Positions 33,970 to 43,185 of a stretch of 64,000 bases of DNA are shown here, one piece after another. Position numbers and translations under genes: made by a program. The notes under the pieces were generated by a model. It saw only the letters and a list, made by a program, of their open reading frames with translations. It searched no databases and was not told the origin of the DNA. The stretch's first letter is position 1, and each line of letters opens with the position of its first letter. The DNA comes from Eustoma russellianum (lineage: Eukaryota > Streptophyta > Magnoliopsida > Gentianales > Gentianaceae): NCBI GenBank assembly GCA_036186865.1, contig AP025055.1:4595355-4659354 (forward strand). Direction: 5' to 3'.

Positions 33970-36198
33970 TGTTACAACCGTTATTTTTCTTAAATAATAA
34001 TAATAATAATAACAACAACAATAATAATAATAATAATATAGGATAAATATAAAAGAAAAGGAAGGAAATCAAAATCAATCAAAATCCTAACCCTAATCTA
34101 TTCCTAATTTCTCTCCCCTCTCTCTCTTATTAAGCGTTCCCAACCCTCTTCCCCTCCCAGCCGATTTCCCCTTCCCCTCAAAACCCCTCAACCGATTTTC
34201 CCCTCCCCTCCCCCCAAAAAAAAACTCTCAATCTTGGATCAAAGAAGAAAGAAGAAAAAGGAGGGCTAGCCATATAGCACCAACGACTTCTTGTTTATCG
34301 TTTTTAATTCACAAGTTTAAAGTAGGTGTCTCTTCCCCCCTCAAACGGGTATAATCCATGCATGCTTTGATGGTATATTGATGTGATTCGCTGTTTTTAT
34401 TTGTTTAAGTTGTAAATTTTGTATATGTTGGAAAGCATGAGATATATTGTTTATGGCTCCTATGTGCGTGTATGTATGGATTTGGTGGTAGGATTGGATT
34501 AGATTAAAAATACCTCAAATTAATCCAAAAGATTAGAAATTTTCACACTTGAAGTTGTTAAAATTGCGTTTTGGTCTTAGAATATGTTCATATAGCCCAA
34601 AATAGGTTGGGATAGGGTTGGAAGTCGACAAAATAGCCTGATATGTGCGTTCAGGGGGTGGCGCGTGGGGCCCACGCAGCCCCTGACGGTGCATCCGGAC
34701 ACGTGCTGACATGTCCACTTTCAAAAGATGCGTCTCGTTGTAATGAGTCCAACGCAACTGGTTTGAGGTCAATTGGAGTTAAAACGAATATTTTATTGAG
34801 GTTAGACGAAAATAGAATTCAATAATAAAAAAAGAAAAAAAAAGGAAAAAGGCTATTGGACTGACCAGGCTGCCGGACTGGACCAGGACAGCAGGCTGGC
34901 CCAAATCAAAAATTAAAAAAAAATTTGAAAATTAATTTCTAAAATGAATAAATAATAAATAATTAATTAAAATTTGTTTAAAATTCCAGAAAAATATATT
35001 TAATTATTATACAATTCTAAATAAATTCCAAAAAATATGAAAGTTTAAAATTAAATTATTTTCACTTAATTTATGAATTTTGAAAAATGTAAGTACTTAA
35101 AAATAATTAGTAATAAATAGATTTAATAAAGGGAAAATAGGGAAAATTAGTAGAAAATTAATACAAGCTAAGGAAAAATAAGGGTGATGTTAAATAACAA
35201 CTTTCCAACACTCAGAAGATTTACGAAACCAAATATTGAGCGCCAGAGATGGTGAGGATGGGCGTACGGGCCCCAGATGACTTTGTTGTTGCATTCATGG
35301 CACGTGCATTTGCATTTGGAGTGGGTTGAGTTGTACGGGTCTCAGACGCTCGAGTGGAGTGGATCATGGTGTACGGGCCATGTGTACTCGGTTATGGTGG
35401 ATCATGGTGTACGGGCCATGGGTACTCGTTTATGGTGGATCATGGTGTATGGGCCATGGGCATCGGTTACGGTGGATTGTGGTGTACCGGACACGGACAT
35501 CGGTCAGGATGGATCGTGGTGTACGGGCCACGGGCATCCGTCAGGGTGGATTGTAGTGTACGGGCTACACACATCCAATCAATCCCGGGATCATGCATTG
35601 CATATAGGTCTAGGGGCATATTGCGTGACATGATTTTTGTTGCGTGTGACACGTGGATGGAGTATGCCTCACGTACTTGCGCATTTTTATGTGGAGTGCT
35701 TTACTTACCACATTTACTTTCTTCTATGCATGTTATATGATATTTATGTGCTATGTGGTTATATCATTTTGGTATGCACGTTTTGTATTGGTTTGAGGCG
35801 GGCATCTACTGGGTGATTTCTTGTCACTTACCCCTACTTCCCAGTTGAGCCGGATGAGGACTACGAGTACATCTTTGTTGAAGACGGGATGGACATAGCG
35901 GAGTGGGATGACTGATAGCTGCATCTAGGATACGAGGGGACTATGCAGCTATTGTTCTTATTTATACTATGGGGATTTTTCACACACTTCTTTATTACCT
36001 TTATTATCAGGATTTTCATTCAGTAATTTAATGACGATTATTTGAGTTTAATTTAAATTATGATTTATGTTTCCGTGAGAAAAATTGCTACGTCACATTT
36101 CTGACATGTAAGAGATTGATTCGACGCCTTGTATTCTCCTTAGCGAGTTACGGAGGGTGCGCTATTCCCGATGCTAGGGCTCGGGAGGGGGCGCTACA
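33970..36198 (+). mobile_element. 5' LTR of gypsy derivative
   Basis: TGTTACAACCG...GGGCGCTACA, 2229 bp. It includes an (AAT)n run near 33999-34040, a 36-bp tandem array and the sequence shared with 37495-39469. The primer binding site follows two bases after its end. Confidence 0.9.
35354..35580 (+). repeat. 36-bp tandem repeat in gypsy LTR
   Basis: About six imperfect units of the form GTGGATCATGGTGTACGGGC plus CATGGGTACTCGGTTATG. The unit is 36 bp, a multiple of three, so spurious open frames with 12-residue periodic peptides appear on both strands. A matching array is in the 3' LTR at 38628-38850. Confidence 0.92.
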
Positions 36199-36200
36199 GG

Positions 36201-36213
36201 TGGTATCAGAGCC
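36201..36213 (+). other. Primer binding site of gypsy derivative
   Basis: TGGTATCAGAGCC, complementary to the 3' end of initiator Met tRNA, two bases after the LTR. Confidence 0.9.
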
Positions 36214-36473
36214 GAGGCTTCAGATCTGCCTCGGAAACGCAGGATTAATTAGATCATTTAGACAAAAGTTATGATCTTTGTATAATTACGATTTTACCCT
36301 TAATAAACAAAGTAAACTTAAGATATGATTTCAAACCTAAGTTATGATCGGGTTATGGGAGGTGTGTGCCGACGGTGAGCTTTCCTTGCCTAGTTATTAG
36401 TTTATCAGCGTCCAACCCTTTCAACTTGCTCTTGACTAATCTGAATTCTTTTCATGAATTGGAACACAAAAAA

Positions 36474-37330
36474 ATGCCCCCACGACGTGAGCTAGCTGGA
36501 AATGGAGGCCATAATTGTGACGATCAGCAGGGTCAGGGGACCAGCAGCAGGTGCAGACGACTCACCTGCAGCAACAGCAGGAGCAGCAATAGCTGCAACC
36601 ACCGCCGCCACAGATCTGAGGTTCTACTACAGGGAAATGCAGTACGTCCGTAATTCGATGTTCATAAGGACCCTTCACCGGAGGAGGTGGAGATATGCGA
36701 CATGGCCGTTAATAATCACAAGACCGCGCGTGATGAAGGTACAGTTGCGGAGGAATGCGGGGCCACCGCCGCCACCATGTGCTCATTATGGATGCCACAC
36801 TCGGGTTAGTGTGGGGGGACTATGCAAGTATGAGTGCAACAACCGAGATGCTTTACGAGAGAGGGCACTGAGCAAGGGCCAGCACCACCATCACAACAGA
36901 ATCAGGAGCAGCATAAAAGGAAGCAAGGATCAGTGCCCAGATCTACGTGATGACTGATGCGGACGTCGAGGAGGTTGACGGCGTCATACCAGAGTCAACT
37001 GCCTCCGACTAGGTATCAATGACTCATCATCAGTACATGGGATGTCGGTCAGAGATAAATGATCAGAGTTGCACAGTAGAATCGTGACTTTCTTAAGTCT
37101 CGTAAGTTCAAAAGAGAGGACCTCAGTGGATTCGAAGAAGATTAAGACTCGCTGAATAGCCCTGACCGACCAAGATGACTGAAGTAAGGAGCTTTCTTTG
37201 TTTGGCCAGCTGCTATAGGAAATTTGTTGAAGGATTCTCATCGATACTGGTGCCATGAGCTGACTGAAGCATAAGAATGCAAAGTTTGAGTGGACCGTTG
37301 ATCTCAGCAAAGTTTTGCTGAGCCAAAAAA
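36474..37330 (+). pseudogene. Gypsy gag and RT remnants fused by deletion
   Basis: A gag-like start MPPRRELAGNGG (36474) degenerates quickly into low-complexity Ser/Ala/Arg sequence. At about 37171-37315 the plus strand encodes MTEVRSFLCLASCYRKFVEG and then KNAKFEWT in another frame. This is the conserved end of Ty3/gypsy RT. Protease, most of RT, RNase H and integrase are missing, so a large internal deletion joined gag to the RT tail. Confidence 0.75.
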
Positions 37331-37494
37331 AACACTTAAACACAAGACCATAATACATAATTTTGCTAATTAACCATATATACACACACTTACCAATACA
37401 ACATATTTTAACGACATATTTCCACATTTTAAACACAAGACCATAATACATAATTTTGCTAATTAACGACATATTTCCATATATACTCTCAATC
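37331..37494 (+). repeat. AT-rich duplicated segment before 3' LTR
   Basis: The phrases 'AAACACAAGACCATAATACA' and 'AATTTTGCTAATTAAC' occur twice (near 37339 and 37431), about 92 bp apart. The rest is AT-rich. It replaces the expected polypurine tract and first part of the LTR. Confidence 0.7.
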
Positions 37495-39469
37495 TTGGAT
37501 CAAAGAAGAAAGAAGAAAGAAGAGGGCTAGCCATATAGCACCAACGACTTCTTGTTTATCGTTTTTAATTCACAAGTTTAAAGTAGGTGTCTCTTCCCCC
37601 CTCAAACGGGTATAATCCATGCATGCTTTGATGGTATATTGATGTGATTCGTTGTTTTTATTTGTTTAAGTTGTAAATTTTGTATATATTGGAAAGCATG
37701 AGATATATTGTTTATGGCTCCTATGTGCGTGTATGTATGGATTTGGTGGTAGGATTGGATTAGATTAAAAATACCTCAAATTAATCCAAAAGATTAGAAA
37801 TTTTCATACTTGAAGTTGGTAAAATTGCGTTTTGGCCTTAGAATATGTTCATATAGCCCAGAATAGGTTGGGATAGGGTTGGAAGTCGACAAAATATGTC
37901 TAATGTGCATGTTTCAGGGGGTGGCGCGTGGGGCTCACTTGAGGCCCCTGATGGTGCGTCCGGACATGTGCTGACGTGTCCACTTCCAAAAGATGTGCCT
38001 CGTTATAAAGAGTCCAACGCAACTGGTTTGAGGTCAATCGGAGTTAAAACGAAGATTTTATTGAGGTTAGAAGAAAATAGAATTTAATAATATAAAAAGA
38101 AAAAAAAAGGAAAAAGGCTATTGGACCGACCAGGCTACCGGACCGGACCGGATGGCCAGCGGACCGGACCAGGACAGCAGGCCGGCCCAAATCGAAAATT
38201 AAAAAAATCTGAAAATTAATTTCTGAAATGAATAAATAATAAATAATTAATTAAAATTAAGTTTAAAATTCTAGAAAAATATATTTAATTATCAGAAAAT
38301 ATAGAAGGTTAAAATTAAGTTATTTCCACTTAATTTCTGAATTTTAGTAAATATAAAAAATTAAAATAATTAGTACTAAATAGAATTTAATAAAAGAAAA
38401 ATAGAGAAAATTAGTAGAAAATACTAGAAAATTAATACAAGCTAAGAAAAAATAAGGGTGATGATAAATAACAACTTTCCAACACTCGGAAGATTTACGA
38501 AACCAAATATTGAGTGCCGAAGATGGTGAGGATGGGTGTACGAGCCCCAGGCGACTTTGTTGTTGCATTCATGGCACGTGCATTTGCATTTGGAGTGGAT
38601 TGATATGTAAGGGTCTCAGACGCTCGAGTGGAGTGGATCATGGTATACGGCCATGGGTACTATGTTATGGTGGATCATGATGTACGGGCCATTGGTACTC
38701 GGTTATGGTGGATCATGGTATATGGGTCATGGGCATCGGTTATGGTGGATCGTGGTGTACGGGCCACGGGCATTGGTCTGGGTGGATCGTGGTGTACGGG
38801 CCATGGGCATCCGTCAGGATGGATTATAGTGTATGGGCTATAGGCATCCGGTCAATCCCGGGATCATGCATTGCATATAGGTCTAGGGGCATATTGCGTG
38901 ACATGATTCTTGTTGCGTGTGACACGTGGATGGAGTATGCATCACGTACTTACGCATTTTTATGTGGAGTGCTTTACTTACCGCATTTACTTTCTTCTAT
39001 GCATGTTATATGATATTTATGTGCTATGTGGCTATATCATTTCGGTATGCAAATTTTTGTATTGGTTTGAGGCGGGCATCTACTGGGTGATTTCTTGTCA
39101 CTCACCCCTACTTTCAGGTGAGCCGGATGAGGACTATGAGTACATCTTTGTTGAGGACTGGACGGACATAGCAGAGTGGGCTGGCTGATAGCTGCATCTA
39201 GGATACGAGGGACTATGCAGCTGTTGTTCTTATTTATACATTGGGGATTTTTCACATACTTCTTTATTACCTTTATTATCAGGATTTTCATTCAGTAATG
39301 TAATGATGATTATTTGAGTTTAATTCAAATTATGATCTACGTTTCCGTGAGAAAAATTGCTACGTCATTTCTGACATGTAAGAGATTGATTCGACGTCTT
39401 GTATTCTCCTTAGCAAGATACAGTGGGTGCACTGTTCCCGATGCTAGGGCTCGGGAGCGAGGAGCTACA
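37495..39469 (+). mobile_element. 3' LTR of gypsy derivative, 5'-truncated
   Basis: It aligns to the 5' LTR from its position 255 onward (actctcaatcttggatcaaag) and ends AGGAGCTACA. It carries the second 36-bp repeat array (38628-38850). Numerous point and length differences from the 5' LTR suggest an old insertion. Confidence 0.88.
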
Positions 39470-39474
39470 TTATG

Positions 39475-39731
39475 GATTGCTTAAAGACTTGGGAGTTGGT
39501 CAGAAACAATTTAAAGTATATTCTAACCGTCAGAGTGTTATTCATTTAGCGAAGAAATCAAGTCTTTTATGCACGGACGAAGCACATTTATGTTCGTTAT
39601 CATTTTGTGCGGAAAATTCTCGAAGAAGAGGAGATACTTCTCGAGAAGATTCATACTACGGAGAATCCTGCAGATATGTTGACCAAGGTTGTTACAAGGG
39701 CCAAGTTCAAACATTGTTTAGACTTGGTTAA
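39475..39731 (+). pseudogene. Copia RNase H, C-terminal part after gypsy insertion
   Basis: It resumes in the codon frame broken at 33969 with GLLKDLGVGQKQFKVYSNRQ and SVIHLAKK, then runs to ...LFRLG. An AKS/ADMLTK-like end of pol (about 39670-39720) is visible in shifted frames. Confidence 0.85.
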
Positions 39732-39827
39732 AATCTTGCACATTTGAGTTGGCACTTGGAAGTACCACGAAGACTATTTTTTATTATTTTATTTGGTAGG
39801 ATTTAAAATTAAGCCAAGATGGAGATT

Positions 39828-40228
39828 TGTTGATTTTTTGGCTAGATGTTGTACCACATAGTGTAGATATGAAATTGGAGGAGAGTTTGAGAGTCATAAA
39901 TACACTCCTCATCCTCTTATGTAAATCATCCCAAACTTGTATTCTTCTTCTACATATCAATAGAATCAAGCGATTCAGTAGTGCTCGGAGATTAAGTGTT
40001 TTGGATGAACTCCATTACCAAAGTTTTCGGATGTGTTTCTCTCTTTATTCTTTTATTATTCTGTTTTATTTATTGTTGTTATAATGCTTTCTTTTCTATT
40101 GTAGTATAGTATTCAATATTATTTGTCGGGTAGTTTTGTTAGTGTTTTGTCCAGTTCATTTGTTCTGAACTGGTTCATTTCACTAGTTGTGTTTTCATAG
40201 TGGGAAAATTCACCGATTTTTCCCAACA
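39828..40228 (+). mobile_element. 3' LTR of interrupted copia
   Basis: A 401-bp LTR, TGTTGATTTTTTGGCT...TTCCCAACA, directly after the polypurine stretch GCCAAGATGGAGAT. A TATA-like ATAAATACA lies near 39896. It is the complete partner of the 90-bp remnant at 30243. Confidence 0.9.
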
Positions 40229-40235
40229 ATAAGCA

Positions 40236-40385
40236 TATATAAATCAATCAATCAATCATTCTCATTATATCTCAACGGTATCAAAAGCTATCATTAAGGT
40301 CTGTAGAGGGTAAACGGCAGGCAAACAATACCTCTATCCCAATAGATAGAGAGTTTGCTTTCAATGAGACTCTCGGCTCTATATA
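40236..40385 (-). mobile_element. TS-like SINE, minus strand
   Basis: On the minus strand: 'CTCTCTATC...GGGATAGAGGTATTG', 'TTTACCCTCTACAGACC', 'GATAGCTTTTGATACCGTTG', and a GATT-repeat tail (the plus strand shows tcaatcaatcaatca near 40244). The same family as 19072-19220. Confidence 0.7.
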
Positions 40386-40760
40386 TACCTGTATAAATGA
40401 AACAATAATAAGGGTGTGATGTACTAGTGTGTGAGTGAAGGAATTCGGTAAATACACACAAAAATCATATGACTTACTATAAGCATATATGCGTCTCTGA
40501 ATTTCATGACTTACTAAATGTCATGCGAAACAAACAATAATCACATAGAAGCTGGCCAAAAATCCCTATTATCACAAAAGTTCGAGTTCAATTTCTAGAC
40601 AGGACGTTATTCAAAACTAGACTTGCCAACTTAAGGTCTTGATAGGTAAGTGTTGCTCTCAACTCACTGGTACGACATAATTTTTGCATGCAAGGTTTCT
40701 GATTATAAAGATAATACAAATTCAGAACTTTCCAGCCACGTGGTGGCTGAAAGGGTGTAC
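40386..40760 (-). other. mtSSB pseudogene intron, 5' part
   Basis: Non-coding sequence between the donor at 40760 (AAG|GTACACC on the minus strand) and the copia and SINE insertions. No other feature seen. Confidence 0.5.
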
Positions 40761-40905
40761 CTTGTAGACGCCCCTCTAGTTCCATCCCTTTTTAGGATCC
40801 ACACCCTGAATCACTAACTCTGGCCTTTCAGCGGCAAATTCGTCATCATCAAGAGCTTCACCAACGTCATTGCCATTCTCATTCTCATTGTCAGAATCAA
40901 CGACC
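40761..40905 (-). pseudogene. MTSSB: Mitochondrial SSB, upstream exon (broken)
   Basis: The minus strand encodes an acidic stretch DSDNENENGNDVGEALDDDE, then FAAERPELVIQGVDPKKGWN, a stop codon in place of the conserved Phe, then RGVYK and a GT donor. Plant mtSSB proteins have ERPELxxxGVDPxKGWxFRGVHKAII here, and AII is found at the start of the exon at 29988. This links the two halves as one gene split by about 10.8 kb. The mitochondrial presequence exon was not found and may be beyond the copia starting at 41207. Confidence 0.85.
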
Positions 40906-41206
40906 CAGTAGAGTAAAACAACTTTGAACTTCCTTGCAGTGTCAATCCCTCGTTTCCTGAGAAAAAGAAGAGTGCATTGCAACTGGTCAAAAAACAATAT
41001 AACCCACCAACTGCTCAACAAAAATCCGAAAAGATTAAACTGTTAAATTAGCCTCTTTTGGCTCAAAAATCAATCAATAAGGCAGCGCATTGCATTCGAC
41101 CCTCAAAATTTTACCAATCGAGATGTAGACTACAAAATCGTTGACGAAAAAGCAGATGCATGGCCAAATATTGTGTACGGAAATGGTGATGTCCCATACA
41201 CAAAAA

Positions 41207-41930
41207 TGTTATAATAGTTTGTAAAGGCAATGGGATGAAGAATGAAAGTGTATTGGTGTTGGAATAAGCAAAAATAGCTTGACTCATGACATGGATCGAT
41301 CCATGTTTCGATTGGATAGATCCATGTGGCTTGAAAATGAAGTTGAATATTCTGCCGGACATAAATCGATCACATCGATCGATCGATGTATTCTGAGTGC
41401 AAAGTTAAACTTTCTGTCCAACATAGATCGATCACATAGATCGATCGATGTCACTTCGATAGATACATAGATCGATCGAAGTGGGTTGGATGGAAAGTTG
41501 GGAGCTACTGTGAGACATCGATCGATCAATCACATTGATCGATCGATGTGCCAGCAGGTGCAACTTTTCATCTAGAGTTGCAACTTTTGCACCATGGAAC
41601 CTCCTCCAACCACCCAAGGGCGTTTTGAACGTCTGAAATGAAGGTAAAATGCCTATACAAAGGCATGTTTAACACATTTCAAGTAGTTTTAATTTCCTTG
41701 TTCAAGTTCAAGCATTCTATATTCTTCTCCTAACTTTAATAGCACTCTCAAGCAAAGTTCATTGAATTTCTATCCTATTTGCTGAGGATAAGAGATTGTT
41801 GGCTGTTGTATCCTAGGATAAAGTTTGCCTATAACCCTGCAGCATCTAGTGGGGACAAATATTCCTTATGGAAAGTGGTATACACGCCTCAAGCCAAGCT
41901 CTATTCTCTACTTCACACTCTCTTGTTTGT
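41207..41930 (+). mobile_element. 5' LTR of the nested-host copia
   Basis: It starts TGTTATAATAG. It matches 57199-57670 and then 61447-61719, so the LTR is at least ~720 bp. The 3' boundary is uncertain: a partly PBS-like TGGTATACACGCC lies near 41877, yet similarity between the copies continues beyond it to about 41930. U3 carries several ATCGATCGATCGAT palindromes (41363-41550). Confidence 0.7.
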
Positions 41931-41977
41931 TGTTCTTGTTTTCTTATTTCGTTAACAATCGTAAGGAATATTTGAAG

Positions 41978-42804
41978 ATGGATTCAAAGACATTTTTAAA
42001 CCAAGAGAGCATGAAGCTAGACCGATTCGATGGCACCAACTACTTGAGATGGAAGGACAATATGTTGTTCCTTCTGACTGCTCTTCAAATTAGGTACTGT
42101 CTTGACCCAAATCTGAAGGAATTTCCAACCCCACAAGAAGAAGACTCTGAGGAGGTGAAAGCCACTTAGAGGAAGAGACATAAGGATAATATGATGTGCC
42201 GAGGGCATATCCTTAACAATCTGTCAAATCGTATCTGCAATCTGTTCACGGCAACTTCATCACCAAAAGAGATATGGCACGCCTTGGAGTTCAAGTACAA
42301 CAATGAGAAGCGAGGCACGGACAAAGTCCAAGTGATGAAGTATTTTAATTTTAAGATGGTTGAAAATTTTTCAATCATGGACCAAGTACACGAGTTGCAG
42401 GTCATTGTTTCCAAAGTGAAAGAGTTGGGTGTAGAAGTTTCTGAGGCATTACAAGTAGGAGTGATAATTTCTAAGCTTCCCCCTAGTTGGAATGACTACA
42501 GGAAGAAATTACTCACTCAACCGAATCGTTTTCCCTTGAATAACTTCAAAAGCATTTGCGAATTGAAGAAGAGACAAGAAGTCTTGTAAAGAGACATGTC
42601 TCTGATGATACACCTAGAGTGCATTATGTCAACGAAAAAAAAGGGAGTTCGGCTGGAAACAAAAGAAAGAACTCCGATTTATCTGAATCCATTGACAAGA
42701 CAGAATCCAAGAAAGACAAGAGATGCTATAATTGTGGCAAGAAAGGACACCTAAAGAAGGACTGTTGGTTTCGAAAGAAACAAAAACAGGGTGGTAGTTC
42801 TTAA
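41978..42804 (+). pseudogene. Copia gag (host element), one stop and one frameshift
   Basis: Gag starts with ATG at 41978 (MDSKTFLNQESMKLDRFDG). The UBN2 gag region reads in one frame apart from a TAG at 42167-42169, up to LPPSWNDYRKKLL and CELKKRQEVL (stop 42587). A frame shift near 42556 continues with RIEEETRSLVKRHVS and a CCHC knuckle CYNCGKKGHLKKDC (about 42723-42765). It ends at 42804. Confidence 0.88.
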
Positions 42805-42807
42805 CTT

Positions 42808-43185
42808 ACCAACAATGCAAACATGGTAAACATTGAGACCGATCAATTGGTAGCAATGGTTTTCGGATTGCATGTTGGTATGGTAATGGAACTTCATATA
42901 GCAACGAACAAAATCACAAACGACTGGTGGTTCAATCGGGTGCAGCTGTACACGTATGCAACAATAGGGCTCTGTTCAAGACTTATCAAGTTGTGGATGA
43001 TAGCCAACAAATTCTGATGGGAAACCGCAGTGCCGCAAAAGTCTTGGGTAAAGGCAGTGTAGAGTTAGACTTTACTTCGGGTAAGAAGTTGTTATTAGTC
43101 AACGTTCTACATGTACCTGAGATTTCAAAGAATCTTATATTTGCTAGTCTTGTTTGTAAGAATGGATTCAGGATTGTAATGGAGG
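42808..43185 (+). pseudogene. Copia protease (host element), N-terminal part, disrupted
   Basis: The segment reads TNDWWF in one frame, then shifts by one base into QSGAAVHVCNNRALF. The catalytic Asp of D-S-G is lost. The rest includes VLGKGSVELDFTSGKKLLL and LHVPEISKNLI. It ends at GFRIVME where the SIRE element is inserted, and the frame is picked up again after 53522. Confidence 0.88.

Larger units (their letters stand above)
33970..39469 (+). mobile_element. Ty3/gypsy deletion derivative (Tekay/Del-like)
   Basis: It starts TGTTACAACCG and ends GGAGCTACA, with a 5-bp duplication TTATG (33965-33969 and 39470-39474) exactly bridging the copia codons for AIWLYG-LLKD. Structure: a 2229-bp 5' LTR, PBS, a short internal region with gag and RT scraps, and a 3' LTR missing its first ~254 bp. 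Most of pol is gone. The LTR tail GCGCTACA followed by GGTGGTATCAGAGCC is typical of Del/Tekay chromoviruses. Non-autonomous and defective. Confidence 0.92.
30243..40228 (+). mobile_element. Copia retrotransposon, interrupted by gypsy element
   Basis: It starts TGTTGATTTTTTAACT and ends TTTTTCCCAACA. It is flanked by a 5-bp duplication ATAAG (30238-30242 and 40229-40233). Order: truncated 5' LTR, gag, protease, integrase, RT, RNase H, 3' LTR. A 5.5-kb gypsy derivative (33970-39469) sits in the RNase H. Without it the element is about 4.5 kb. Many stops and shifts, and the lost primer binding site, make it inactive. It lies antisense in an intron of the mtSSB pseudogene. Confidence 0.93.

Noticed and set aside
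35277..35740. Overlapping open frames with periodic VDHGV-like peptides
   Set aside because: Produced by the 36-bp tandem repeat of the gypsy LTR. The same occurs in the 3' LTR (38628-39013).
36984..37472. Minus-strand 162-codon frame with a repeated 'SKIMYYGLVFK' peptide
   Set aside because: It is antisense to the gypsy RT scrap and the duplicated AT-rich block, which explains the repeat.
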